Source: Methanoculleus sp.
GTDB taxonomy: Archaea > Halobacteriota > Methanomicrobia > Methanomicrobiales > Methanoculleaceae
DNA length: 64,000 bases
NCBI RefSeq assembly: GCF_030019085.1
Contig: NZ_JASEFJ010000006.1
Coordinates: 1 to 64,000 of the forward strand
Direction of reading: 5' to 3'
Positions 35,145 through 44,615 of this stretch are shown in pieces (the first letter of the stretch is position 1; each line of letters begins with the position of its first letter). The notes beneath the pieces were generated by a model. It had not been told where the DNA came from and did no database searches. It worked only from the letters and a program-made list of their open reading frames with translations. Made by a program: the position numbers and the translations under genes.

Positions 35145-36296
35145 ATGCAGGCAGTGATTTTAGCAGCGGGAGAGGGGAGTCGTCTGCGTCCTCTCACCCG
35201 GAGCAAACCCAAAGCCCTGCTCCCTGTCGCAAACCGGCCGGTCATCGATTATGTCATCGATGCACTGCTGGAGAACGGGATCCGGGAGATCGTTGTGGTT
35301 GTGGGCTACCGCAAGGAGGAGGTTATCCGCCACCTCAACAGCCTTAACGTTCCACTCCGGGTCGTCGTACAGGAACGCCAGCTCGGGACAGGGGACGCTC
35401 TCAGGGCAGCTGAACCGGAGATCGGGGGCGATTTCCTGGTCCTCCCGGGCGATAACTACATCAACGCCGGGTCGATCGCACGGATCAAGAGCGTGCGTAA
35501 CGCGATGCTCGTGGCCGAGCACCCCAACCCCTCAAACTTCGGGGTTGTGGTGATCCGTAACGGGATAGTCCGCGAGATGGTCGAGAAGCCCGAAGACGCT
35601 CCGACGTTCACGGTATCGACCGGGATCTACTCGTTTACACCGGAGATCTTCTCCTACATTCAGACAAACGAGATCCCCGATGCTGTGGCGGCCATGATCG
35701 CAGCCGGTCGGCAGATACGCGCAATCCCGGCAGACGACTGGCAGGACGCGGTCTACCCCTGGGACCTCCTGAAACTGAACACCCGGATGCTCCGTGGGAT
35801 CCAGCCGGGGGTCGCGGGGACGGTTGATGCATCCGTCGTCCGCCGGGGCGTCGTGCGCATAGGCAAAGGAACCACAGTGGGTCCAAACACTGTGATCTAC
35901 GGCCCCGTAAGTATAGGAAGCAACTGTAACATCGGGCCGAACACCGTGATAATGCCCGATACGAGCATCGGCGATCGCGTGGTGCTCGAGCCGTTCATCT
36001 ACGTTGCGGACTCGATCATTATGAGTGATGTCACGGTCGGGTCGCATTCAAGGATACTCTCGGCGGTCTTTGGCCAGGGCTGCATCCTTGCCGACCATAT
36101 CACAACCACTCCTTCACCAGGCCTCATTGAGGTGGGGGATCACGTCCAGAGAGAGGAGTTTGGCGCGATTCTCGGAGAAGGGGTGTGGGCTGCACCGTTC
36201 ACAACGTTTAAGAACTGCATCGTTGGTAACAACGTCAGCATAATTAAGGGGCGGACGCTGGCAGGCAGGATCGAGGACGGCACAAGGGTGATGTAG
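35145..36296 (+). CDS. Sugar-1-phosphate nucleotidyltransferase/beta-helix protein (GlmU-like), copy 2
   Basis: A 383-residue paralogue of the previous gene. The nucleotidyltransferase part keeps LAAGEGSRLRPLTRSKPKALLPV and VLPGDNYI. The beta-helix (IGKGTTVGPNTVIYGPVSIGSNCNIG) follows from about 235. It lies 4 bases after copy 1. Tandem copies may split substrates (GlcNAc-1-P versus glucose- or glucosamine-1-P with UTP or dTTP), or the two may form a hetero-oligomer; sequence alone cannot decide. The following glmS starts right after its stop, so all are on one transcript. Confidence 0.85.
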   Translation: MQAVILAAGEGSRLRPLTRSKPKALLPVANRPVIDYVIDALLENGIREIVVVVGYRKEEVIRHLNSLNVPLRVVVQERQLGTGDALRAAEPEIGGDFLVLPGDNYINAGSIARIKSVRNAMLVAEHPNPSNFGVVVIRNGIVREMVEKPEDAPTFTVSTGIYSFTPEIFSYIQTNEIPDAVAAMIAAGRQIRAIPADDWQDAVYPWDLLKLNTRMLRGIQPGVAGTVDASVVRRGVVRIGKGTTVGPNTVIYGPVSIGSNCNIGPNTVIMPDTSIGDRVVLEPFIYVADSIIMSDVTVGSHSRILSAVFGQGCILADHITTTPSPGLIEVGDHVQREEFGAILGEGVWAAPFTTFKNCIVGNNVSIIKGRTLAGRIEDGTRVM

Positions 36297-38036
36297 ATGT
36301 GCGGGATCGTTGGCTACACGGGGAGGCGGGACGCAGCCCCTGTCCTGTTGGGGGGGTTGAAGCGACTCGAGTACCGGGGCTACGACTCCTTCGGGATCGC
36401 GACGGTCGGGAGCGCAATCGAGGTCTACAAGAAGGCCGGTCGCATCCCTGATGGCGATCCCGGTGCGGTCGGTCTTGTGGGGTGCACCGGTATAGGGCAT
36501 ACCCGCTGGGCGACGCACGGTGAACCAAACGAGATCAACGCCCACCCGCACATGGATTGTGAGGGAAAGATCGCTGTTGTGCACAACGGCGTAATCGAGA
36601 ATTACGCCGAACTGAAGCGACACCTCCAGGAGAGGGGGCATACCTTCAGATCTGAGACCGACACCGAGGTGATCGCCCACCTCATCGAGGAGAAGTATGA
36701 CGGAGATCTACTGGCAGCGGTCAACGCGGTCCTTCCGCTCCTCCAGGGCTCTTACGCAATACTTGTGATCGCCGGCGACACCCAGCGGATCGTCGCTGCT
36801 CGCGACGCAAGCCCCCTCGTCCTGGGCATCGGCGATGACGAGGTTTTTGCCGCCTCGGATATGACGCCGCTCCTTGAGTACACGGAACGAGTGATCTTCC
36901 TTGAGGACGGCGATGTTGCCGATCTCATGCCGGGTCGCTACACCATCTATCATGGTGGTCTGGAGGTTGAGCGCCCGATCGAACTGATCAACTGGTGTTT
37001 TGAGGATACACGAAAGGGCGGTTTTCCCCACTACATGCTGAAAGAGATCTACGAGCAGCCCCAGTCGTTCTACGAGACTATCAGGGCCGGTATAGATGAG
37101 CACGTGCGGCGTATGGTGATGGAGGCCGATGAGATCACGCTGGTTGCGTGCGGGACGTCATATCACACCGCCCTGGTCTTCAAGTACCTGGCAGAATCGC
37201 TCTGCGGCATACCGGTACGCGTCGAGATGGGCTCGGAGTTCAAGTACTTCACCCCGCCCCTCCGCGGGCTTGTGATCGCGGTCTCGCAGTCTGGCGAGAC
37301 GGCGGATACGATCGCTGCCCTGAAGATGGCGAAAGCCCGTAACTGCCCGACGCTTGCAATCACCAACATGCAGGGGAGCACGGTCACCCGTATCGCTGAC
37401 GAGACCCTCCTCATGCGGGCGGGCCCTGAGATCGGTGTCGCTGCAACGAAGTCCTACATGGCACAACTTGCGGCGTTGATGGAGATCCTCAACATCCGCT
37501 GCGACGGAGAGTTTGACGATGCCCTCTCGCACGCGCACCTTGCAATCGGGGACGTCCTGCTCCTGGACATCCAGGATGCGGTTGATCTATGCTCGAAGGT
37601 CGAGCACGTCTTCTTTGTGGGGAGAGGGCCGTTTTACCCGGTAGCGATGGAAGGCGCCCTCAAGATGAAGGAGATCTCCTACGTTCATGCCGAGGGTTAC
37701 GCCGCCGGAGAGTTAAAGCACGGGCCGTTTGCCCTTCTCACCCCGGAGACACCGGTGGTTGCGATCTGCACCCCAGGCCCGACCTATGGGGTGATGGCCT
37801 CGAACATAAAGGAGATAAAGGCCCGCAGGGCCCCTGTCATCGCCGTCGGGGTTGCCGGTGATATTGAACTTCCCGAGATTGTGGACATCTTCATCCCCAT
37901 CCCGAACACACATCTTCTGGTTCAGGTGCTGACCGCGTCTGTCGTCCTTCAGTTGCTTGCCTACCACACCGCATGCGCCCTGAATCGGGACGTCGACAAA
38001 CCACGGAACCTGGCAAAGAGCGTGACCGTTGAATGA
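36297..38036 (+). CDS. glmS: Glutamine--fructose-6-phosphate aminotransferase
   Basis: A 579-residue two-domain enzyme that makes glucosamine 6-phosphate from fructose 6-phosphate and glutamine. The start MCGIVGYTG gives Cys2 as the N-terminal nucleophile after Met removal; THGEPNEINAHPH is the glutaminase oxyanion region. The isomerase half has two SIS domains with ACGTSYHTALVFKYLAE and SQSGETADTIAALK. The C-terminal LAKSVTVE is the standard end. It sits directly after the two nucleotidyltransferases and overlaps the next gene by 4 bases, giving the complete route Fru6P to UDP-GlcNAc with the mutase. Confidence 0.96.
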   Translation: MCGIVGYTGRRDAAPVLLGGLKRLEYRGYDSFGIATVGSAIEVYKKAGRIPDGDPGAVGLVGCTGIGHTRWATHGEPNEINAHPHMDCEGKIAVVHNGVIENYAELKRHLQERGHTFRSETDTEVIAHLIEEKYDGDLLAAVNAVLPLLQGSYAILVIAGDTQRIVAARDASPLVLGIGDDEVFAASDMTPLLEYTERVIFLEDGDVADLMPGRYTIYHGGLEVERPIELINWCFEDTRKGGFPHYMLKEIYEQPQSFYETIRAGIDEHVRRMVMEADEITLVACGTSYHTALVFKYLAESLCGIPVRVEMGSEFKYFTPPLRGLVIAVSQSGETADTIAALKMAKARNCPTLAITNMQGSTVTRIADETLLMRAGPEIGVAATKSYMAQLAALMEILNIRCDGEFDDALSHAHLAIGDVLLLDIQDAVDLCSKVEHVFFVGRGPFYPVAMEGALKMKEISYVHAEGYAAGELKHGPFALLTPETPVVAICTPGPTYGVMASNIKEIKARRAPVIAVGVAGDIELPEIVDIFIPIPNTHLLVQVLTASVVLQLLAYHTACALNRDVDKPRNLAKSVTVE

Positions 38037-38632
38037 TAGAGTATGGACGTAACGCCCTTGGTGAAGGGGCGATGATATTCGAACCGGTGACCATCGGGTT
38101 TCCATCCCGTGACCGGATGGGCTCGGAGGACTATCCCGGTGCAAACATCGGTAAGAACGCGATCCTCCGGTCGGGCACGATCATCTACTGCGACGTCAGG
38201 ATCGGCGATGGGTTCCAGACCGGTCATAACGTGCTGATCCGTGAGAAGACGACCATCGGCAGCCGCGTGGCGGTGGGGACGGCAACGGTGGTGGAGGGCG
38301 ACTGCACCATCGGCGACGACGTCCGCATCCAGAGCCTGGTCTACATCCCCACCGGTTCCTGGATCGGTGACCGGGTTTTTATAGGCCCAAACGCCGTCCT
38401 GACAAACGATCGCTATCCTCCAGGGCCGCACGAGTCTCTCCGTGGTCCGGTTATCGGGGACGATGCCGTCATCGGCGCGAACTCGACGATCCTCCCCGGG
38501 GTCAGGGTCGGGGAGGGCGCGTTTGTCGCCGCGGGAGCGGTTGTGACAAGGGATGTGTCGCCGGGGACGCTCGCGGTGGGGGCGCCGGCACGGTTCCGCC
38601 CCCTCCCTCCTGAGGCCAGGCGGTGCCGATGA
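38033..38632 (+). CDS. Left-handed beta-helix acetyltransferase (WlbB/WbpD-like)
   Basis: A 199-residue hexapeptide-repeat transferase (SGTIIYCDVRIGDGFQTGHNVLIR, IGDDVRIQSLVYIPTGSWIGD). The motif GHNVLIREKTTIG near 64-76 is like UDP-3-amino-sugar N-acetyltransferases such as WbpD and WlbB. It overlaps glmS by 4 bases and the following aminotransferase by 4 bases. With that aminotransferase it would turn a UDP-3-keto sugar into a UDP-3-acetamido sugar. A matching dehydrogenase (WbpB/Agl-type) is not in this window. Confidence 0.82.
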   Translation: MIEYGRNALGEGAMIFEPVTIGFPSRDRMGSEDYPGANIGKNAILRSGTIIYCDVRIGDGFQTGHNVLIREKTTIGSRVAVGTATVVEGDCTIGDDVRIQSLVYIPTGSWIGDRVFIGPNAVLTNDRYPPGPHESLRGPVIGDDAVIGANSTILPGVRVGEGAFVAAGAVVTRDVSPGTLAVGAPARFRPLPPEARRCR

Positions 38633-39747
38633 TGATACCCGTTGCCCGGCCAATGGTCGGGGAGGAGGAGATCGCTGCCGTTGCCGAAGTTATGCGGTCA
38701 GGGATGCTTGCCCGGGGCTCGGTCGTCGCGGATTTTGAGTCCAGGTTCGCCGATTACTGCGGTTCCGCCCACGCGGTCGGCGTAAACTCAGGTACCGCTG
38801 CGCTGCATGCTGGACTCCTTGCTGCCGGTATCGGTCATGGGGACTCGGTGATAGTTCCAGCTTTCACGTTCTTTGCGACGGCGTCGAGCGTCTCGCTCTG
38901 CGGGGCAACACCGGTCTTTGCGGATGTCGATCAGCGGACGTTCAACATCGACCCGGCTTCGGTCGAGGCTTGCATTCGGCCAGACACCAGGGCTGTGATC
39001 GGCGTCCACCTCTTCGGGCAGCCTTTTGAGATTGATACCATCCGCGCGCTCTGCGATGATTATGGTCTTATACTGATCGAGGACGCTGCCCAGGCGCACG
39101 GCGCGGAGTATCATGGGAGACGGACAGGCAGTCTGGCCGATATCGGGTGCTTCTCGTTTTACCCGACGAAGAACATGACCACAGGTGAAGGCGGTATGGT
39201 CACGACCGATGACGAACGTCTCGCTGAGCGGGCCAGACTCTTCATAGATCACGGTCAGAGCCAGAAGTATCTCCACACCGTCATCGGCTACAACTACAGG
39301 ATGACAAACATCGCCGCCGCGATCGGGATGGTGCAGCTCGAACGGCTTGAGGGTTTCAACGAACGCCGGATCGAGAACGCCCACTACTTCGACCGCCACC
39401 TGGCGGGCGCGGGTCTCGTGACGCCCTTCGTGGCGCCGGGAGTCCGGCACGTCTACCACCAGTATGTTGTGAAACTCCCGCCCGGATATCCGCTTTCGCG
39501 GGAGGCGTTCATGAACGCTCTTGCGGAACGGCGGGTTGGGACGGCCGTTCATTATCCTATCCCCCTCCACCGGCAACCGGTCTATGGGAGCGCGGGCGAA
39601 ACGGCGTCGTGCCCGGTATCAGATGACCTTGCGGCATCGGTCGTGAGCCTGCCGGTTCACCCGTCGGTTACGGATGAGGAACGGGCGTATATATGTGATG
39701 CGGTCAGTGAACTCCAGGCCCTGCAATCAGACCGATGGTATAAATGA
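38629..39747 (+). CDS. DegT/DnrJ/EryC1 sugar aminotransferase
   Basis: A 372-residue PLP-dependent sugar aminotransferase. FYPTKNMTTGEGGMV near 183-197 carries the PLP lysine (after FYPT), EDAAQAHGA near 151-159 the aspartate that binds the PLP nitrogen, and GVNSGTAALHAGLLAAGIG near 48-66 the phosphate site. In gene clusters with a beta-helix acetyltransferase, such enzymes (WbpE, WlbC types) add the 3-amino group to UDP-3-keto-GlcNAc derivatives. A GTG two codons upstream is an alternative start. It overlaps the glycosyltransferase gene by 4 bases. Confidence 0.88.
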   Translation: MMIPVARPMVGEEEIAAVAEVMRSGMLARGSVVADFESRFADYCGSAHAVGVNSGTAALHAGLLAAGIGHGDSVIVPAFTFFATASSVSLCGATPVFADVDQRTFNIDPASVEACIRPDTRAVIGVHLFGQPFEIDTIRALCDDYGLILIEDAAQAHGAEYHGRRTGSLADIGCFSFYPTKNMTTGEGGMVTTDDERLAERARLFIDHGQSQKYLHTVIGYNYRMTNIAAAIGMVQLERLEGFNERRIENAHYFDRHLAGAGLVTPFVAPGVRHVYHQYVVKLPPGYPLSREAFMNALAERRVGTAVHYPIPLHRQPVYGSAGETASCPVSDDLAASVVSLPVHPSVTDEERAYICDAVSELQALQSDRWYK

Positions 39748-40886
39748 GGATCCTGCTAGTCTCCACCCAGGATTACATCCACCACCCGATCCCTTCAAGG
39801 CACCACAACATATTTGAGGAACTTGCGAGGCGGCACGAGGTCCACGTGCCTCACTTTCATGTCAGCAGAGGAAAGGTGCGCGAGACCCTGCTCCACGTCC
39901 ATGAGGCGACGTGGTTCCCCATAAAAAACCCCATCCTTCACTACACCCTGAACGCTCCCTGCCACTATCGGGTCATTAGCAACATAATTCGCGACCACGG
40001 CATCGACGTCGTCGTCGGGGCACATGTCCTGGCCGGGACGGCCATGGTCAGGGCAGCTGAGAGGCATGGTGTACCGGTTGTCTTTGACCTCAAGGACTGG
40101 TTTCCTGACTCGGCCGCCGCCTACTACAAAAATCCCGCTATAAAGTGGGTGCTCAGGGAAGGTATCCTTGCCATAACCCGCTACAACCTCGACCATAGCG
40201 ATCTGATCACGACGGTCTCTCCGGGTCTTGTCGAGAAACTCAGGACATACGGCTACGAGGCGGAGTTGATCACAAACGGTGTCAACACGGACATCTTCCA
40301 CCCCATGGATGGAAGTACGATGCGTTTCGCACTCGGGATCGCGCCCGACGCCTTCGTGCTCGGGTTTGCCGGAGCAATCGAACGCTGGTATGCTCTCGAT
40401 GAGGTGATCCAGTCGTTCCCGGAGATCCTCAAGCGGCACCCGAACGCTGAACTCCTGATTGTCGGTGGTTCGCTCTTCACCGGTTACATGGACGAACTGC
40501 AGGGGCTTGCTGCCAGGCTCGGCGTTTCGGAGAGGGTGCATTTCACAGGCACCGTTGACTACAGTGCTCTCCCCAGCTATATCGCGCCGATGGATCTCTG
40601 TCTGATCCCGCTCTCCCCCCCTCAATGGGTGGATATCGCCCTGCCAAACAAGTACTTCGAGTACTCGGCGTGCGGGAAGCCGATCCTGTCCACACCAATC
40701 CCCGATATGCTCAGGATGGGCGGGGATCATATCACCGTATACCGGGACAGTCAGGAGTTCCTTGAGGGGGTGGATGAGGCGGTGAGTAACCCGCGGCGCT
40801 GTACAATCCCGTTTGAGGAGCACAGCTGGAAGAAGAAAGCAGAATCTTTTGAGAGAATCTTTACCCGTCTGACGGGAAGGGTCTGA
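39744..40886 (+). CDS. Glycosyltransferase family 4 (GT-B) enzyme
   Basis: A 380-residue GT-B glycosyltransferase. The N-terminal half has VGAHVLAGTAMVRAAERHGVPVVFDLKDWFPDSAAAYYKN near 91-130. The C-terminal half has FAGAIERWYALDEVIQSF near 210-227 (nucleotide-sugar site) and PNKYFEYSACGKPILSTPIPDMLR near 300-323, which contains the EX7E-like acidic pattern of family 4. It probably transfers a sugar to a dolichol-linked oligosaccharide; donor and acceptor are unknown. It is the last gene of the overlapping sugar cluster and is followed after 80 bases by aglB. Confidence 0.85.
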   Translation: MRILLVSTQDYIHHPIPSRHHNIFEELARRHEVHVPHFHVSRGKVRETLLHVHEATWFPIKNPILHYTLNAPCHYRVISNIIRDHGIDVVVGAHVLAGTAMVRAAERHGVPVVFDLKDWFPDSAAAYYKNPAIKWVLREGILAITRYNLDHSDLITTVSPGLVEKLRTYGYEAELITNGVNTDIFHPMDGSTMRFALGIAPDAFVLGFAGAIERWYALDEVIQSFPEILKRHPNAELLIVGGSLFTGYMDELQGLAARLGVSERVHFTGTVDYSALPSYIAPMDLCLIPLSPPQWVDIALPNKYFEYSACGKPILSTPIPDMLRMGGDHITVYRDSQEFLEGVDEAVSNPRRCTIPFEEHSWKKKAESFERIFTRLTGRV

Positions 40887-40966
40887 AACTGTATCTTTCT
40901 TCAATCGCAGATACACCAAGGTTATATTGGTTTGAATGGAAACTGATTCTTAACAAGGAGTGTCCG

Positions 40967-43621
40967 ATGGCTCAGATGGATATCAAGAAATACCAACCGT
41001 ACATCATCATCGGTCTTATCGTCATCTTCGCGTTGCTCACGCTCTGGACGCGGGGTATCCCTGCAGAGGGACTGGTGACCGACGAGGGTGTGAATCTACT
41101 GGGAAACGATCCGTGGTACAATCTCCGCCAGGTTGAACAGACCCTGGCAAACTTCCCTGCCTACGCCTGGTTTGACGCGATGACCCTCTACCCCACAGGA
41201 GACGTCATCTACTGGGGCCCGCTCTTCATCGAGATCATATCGGTACTCTGTCTCCTTCTCGGGGCGACGACGCGGCCTGAGATCATGCTGGTGGCCTCCT
41301 GGGTCCCGCCACTGATGGCCGTGGCGATGGTGCCGGTCGTCTACCTGCTGGCACGAAAGATCGCCGACTGGAAGACCGGTCTAATCGCTGCCGGTCTGAT
41401 CGCGGTCATCGGTAGCAACTACGCATACCGCTCCCTCTTTGGCTTTGTCGATCACCACATCGCGGAGACGTTATTCTCGACGATCTTTGTCCTCGCCTAT
41501 GTGGCGGCGCTGCTTGCGGCCAGGGGTGTCACCATCTCCAGGGAGAACCTTCAGAGTCTGAAGATCCCTGCTATAACAGCGGTCTTCGCCGGGGTAGCCT
41601 ATCTCCTTGGTTACTTTAACATGCCGACGATGATCCTCTTTGCGCTCATCGTCGCTGCGTTCACCCTGGTTCAGTTCATTCTGGACTACTTCCAGGAGAG
41701 GTCGAGCGACTATCTGGTCTTTGTAAACGCCATAGTCTTCATAGTAGTTATCATCGGAACCGTGGCGTTCGGGTTCCCGCATCCGGGACTTGACCTCTCG
41801 CTCTACACCATCGGACACGTCATAGCCAGCACTGCCCTCATTGCGGGAACGGCAGCGCTCTATGGGCTATCGGTCTTCCTGAAAGAACGGCCTAAATACT
41901 ACTTTCCTCTCACACTTCTTGCCGTCGCGGCCGTTGTCACCACGGTGCTCTATGTCGCTCTGCCTGAGATTTACAACCTCCTTATCTCAAGCCTCTTCGC
42001 CTTCTTCGGTGAGGAGGCTGTCACCACAACCGTCCAGGAGGCGCGGGCATGGTCGTTTGACGCCGCCCGGGCGACCTTCCACTGGGGACTGCTGCTTGCG
42101 GCCGGGGGTGTTGCAACCATGCTCTGGCAGAACCGCAGGGAGACGAACCCTGCTCACATCTTCGTCCTGATCTGGACTGCGATCATCCTGACATCGACCG
42201 CCGCGCATGTCCGCTACGAGTACTACCTTGCCGTAAACATCGCGCTCCTATCGGCGTTCTTTGCAGGCGCGGTCATAGACGCAACCTGGAAAGACGTTGC
42301 ACGCCTCATCCAGAAAAGAAGCACAGATAGCGCGTCCGCCGCGAAGGGAAAAGCAGAAAAACGGGAAGAGCTCCCAAAGAAGAAGAGCAGGAAAGGGGCA
42401 AGGGCCGCTGATGCCCCTAAAGAGAAATCCAGGAAGCGTGATCAGCCCGATTACCTCAAGGTCGGTGGGTTTGTTCTGGTTGTTGTCTTTACCCTCCTCT
42501 TTGCCGGGACATCGTTCCTTGGGAACATAGCTCTCGCAAACAGCGCGAAATACGGCGGCATGGACTCACAGTGGATGGAGGCCCTCGAGTGGATGGGCGA
42601 GAATACCCCCGATCCCGGTGTCGATTACTACGCAATATACGATCAGGAGATCTTCACCTACCCCGAAGAGTCATACGGCGTCATGTCCTGGTGGGACTAC
42701 GGTCACTGGATCACATTTATCTCGAAACGGATCCCGAACAACAACCCCTTCCAGCACGGCGTTGCAGGGCCGAACGGCTCGGCGGTATATCTGGTCTCGA
42801 CATCCGAGGATGCCGCAAACCGCATCCTGGACAACATAGGTACGCGTTATGTGATAACCGATTATCAGGTCGTCATGGGTAAGTTCCACGCCCCGGCAAC
42901 CTGGGCCGACCCCGATGACGCGGGAGGGCTGCGATTCCAGCCGGTATTCTTCGTCCCTCTCGGTGCCGGATCGACGGGTTACCAGGCGATGCAGTTCTAC
43001 AACCAGGACTACTACATGACGATGATCTCGCGTCTCCACAACTTCGATGGTTCCATGACCGAACCGACAACAGGCCCGGTGCTATATGTCGAGTACATCG
43101 AACCGGAGATGGCAAACGCCTCCTACCCGGTCATCATCAGCGCGCGGGAGATGAACGCCACCGCAGCGGCCGCGGCGGCAACAGCCTATAACCAGAACGC
43201 ACAGGCAGGTTCTCACGCCACAATTCTGAACCTGCACTACGAGTACCAGGCGGACTCGATCCTGTATCCACTTGAGCGGGTGCCGGCGCTCAAACATTAC
43301 CGGCTTGTTCACGAGACCCCCCAGAACATCTACGGCAACGTGGGTGCGGGCGGCCCTGACCTCAAAGCGGTCAAGATATTCGAGTATGTTCCCGGAGCCA
43401 CGATAAGGGGTGAGGGGATCATCGAGGTTCCGGTGGTCACAAACACCGGCCGGGAGTTCGTCTACCGGCAGGAGAGCGAGAACGGCAGGTTCGTCGTTCC
43501 ATACGCAACCTCCGGGTGGTCGGGGGAGGTTAGAACGACCGGGCCCTACCGGATCGTCGGCACCGGCCAGACCTTCGATGTTACTGAAGAAGATATCCAG
43601 CAGGGGCGCACCATAAACTGA
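40967..43621 (+). CDS. aglB: Oligosaccharyltransferase AglB (STT3 family)
   Basis: An 884-residue membrane enzyme that moves a lipid-linked glycan to Asn in N-X-S/T of exported proteins. About 13 transmembrane helices occupy residues 10-430 and one lies after the basic loop (about 455-510), which is unusually lysine-rich (KKKSRKGARA). The first external loop has the LGNDPWYNLRQVE metal site. The catalytic WWDYG motif is at 575-579 in MSWWDYGHWI. The start ATG has a good AAGGAGTG upstream. It follows the nucleotide-sugar genes, placing this locus as the N-glycan (S-layer) assembly cluster. Confidence 0.95.
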   Translation: MAQMDIKKYQPYIIIGLIVIFALLTLWTRGIPAEGLVTDEGVNLLGNDPWYNLRQVEQTLANFPAYAWFDAMTLYPTGDVIYWGPLFIEIISVLCLLLGATTRPEIMLVASWVPPLMAVAMVPVVYLLARKIADWKTGLIAAGLIAVIGSNYAYRSLFGFVDHHIAETLFSTIFVLAYVAALLAARGVTISRENLQSLKIPAITAVFAGVAYLLGYFNMPTMILFALIVAAFTLVQFILDYFQERSSDYLVFVNAIVFIVVIIGTVAFGFPHPGLDLSLYTIGHVIASTALIAGTAALYGLSVFLKERPKYYFPLTLLAVAAVVTTVLYVALPEIYNLLISSLFAFFGEEAVTTTVQEARAWSFDAARATFHWGLLLAAGGVATMLWQNRRETNPAHIFVLIWTAIILTSTAAHVRYEYYLAVNIALLSAFFAGAVIDATWKDVARLIQKRSTDSASAAKGKAEKREELPKKKSRKGARAADAPKEKSRKRDQPDYLKVGGFVLVVVFTLLFAGTSFLGNIALANSAKYGGMDSQWMEALEWMGENTPDPGVDYYAIYDQEIFTYPEESYGVMSWWDYGHWITFISKRIPNNNPFQHGVAGPNGSAVYLVSTSEDAANRILDNIGTRYVITDYQVVMGKFHAPATWADPDDAGGLRFQPVFFVPLGAGSTGYQAMQFYNQDYYMTMISRLHNFDGSMTEPTTGPVLYVEYIEPEMANASYPVIISAREMNATAAAAAATAYNQNAQAGSHATILNLHYEYQADSILYPLERVPALKHYRLVHETPQNIYGNVGAGGPDLKAVKIFEYVPGATIRGEGIIEVPVVTNTGREFVYRQESENGRFVVPYATSGWSGEVRTTGPYRIVGTGQTFDVTEEDIQQGRTIN

Positions 43622-43626
43622 CAGGA

Positions 43627-44595
43627 ATGCGCTACTCGGTAATATACGGTGACATATTCACCCGGCATGATATGGAGGCTCACCCCGAGTCGGCTGCCCG
43701 GTTGCGGGCGGCCCTCGAGTATATACCCGAGAACGTGCGCTGGCATTCCCCCCTCCCTGCTGACGAGACCGATCTCGAGCTGGTTCACGACCCTCATTAC
43801 ATCCGCTGGGTGCGAAAGATGGCAACAGGGGCCTGTTTTTTAGATGCTAACACCTATGTCACCTGCCACTCTTTTGAAGCTGCGGCCCATGCTGCCGGGT
43901 CCACCTTTGCAGCGGTGGAGCGTGCGATCGACGGAGAACACTGTTTTGCACTTGTCCGTCCGCCTGGGCATCATGCTGAACCCGACCGTGCAATGGGTTT
44001 CTGCATCTTCAACAACGCCGCTGTTTCTGCGGCAAAAGCGCTTTTATCTTTCGACCGGGTGGCGATCCTGGACTGGGACCTTCACCACGGTAACGGTACC
44101 CAGAAGGTGTTTTACGGAAGTAACCGTGTGCTCTTCTGCTCGGTGCACCAGGAGAACAGTTTCCCCTGGACAGGCTGGGTGGACGAGATCGGCACCGGTG
44201 CAGGCCGGGGCTACACCCTGAACGCACCACTTGCGGCAGGCTCAACCATCGCTGATTACGCTCTTGTATTTGAAGAGGTGTTCATCCCGGCAATCGTTCG
44301 GTTCCGCCCGGACGCCCTGATTGTCTCGGCCGGGCAGGACGCTCTCGCAGACGACGGACATGGCGGAATGAACCTTGAACCCGCCGACTACGGTGTGCTT
44401 GCCGGGATGCTGATCGACGGGACGGACCTGCCTCTCGCGCTGACGCTTGAAGGAGGTTACGGGCCGTCGTCCGGGAAGGCTGTAGGCGCGATATTCCAGG
44501 CTCTTGCGGGGAAGCGGTTTGAACCGGTAGAAAAGCCGGTGCGCCGGAGCACGGAGAGGGTTGTGCGGATCTTAAAGAGGGTCCGGTTCTGTTGA
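43627..44595 (+). CDS. Histone deacetylase-family (AcuC-type) deacetylase
   Basis: A 322-residue zinc-dependent deacetylase. RPPGHHAEPDRAMGFCIFNN near 117-136 includes the His pair of the charge relay; ILDWDLHHGNGTQ near 147-159 holds the Asp and His metal ligands; ILEGGYG-like LTLEGGYGPSS near 273-283 contains the last loop. Archaeal members deacetylate polyamines, acetyl-lysine or small molecules. It starts 5 bases after aglB, so may share its transcript, but a link to glycosylation is only a guess. It is convergent with ycaO. Confidence 0.9.
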   Translation: MRYSVIYGDIFTRHDMEAHPESAARLRAALEYIPENVRWHSPLPADETDLELVHDPHYIRWVRKMATGACFLDANTYVTCHSFEAAAHAAGSTFAAVERAIDGEHCFALVRPPGHHAEPDRAMGFCIFNNAAVSAAKALLSFDRVAILDWDLHHGNGTQKVFYGSNRVLFCSVHQENSFPWTGWVDEIGTGAGRGYTLNAPLAAGSTIADYALVFEEVFIPAIVRFRPDALIVSAGQDALADDGHGGMNLEPADYGVLAGMLIDGTDLPLALTLEGGYGPSSGKAVGAIFQALAGKRFEPVEKPVRRSTERVVRILKRVRFC

Positions 44596-44615
44596 GCGCC
44601 GTCAGGGTTTGGGAG

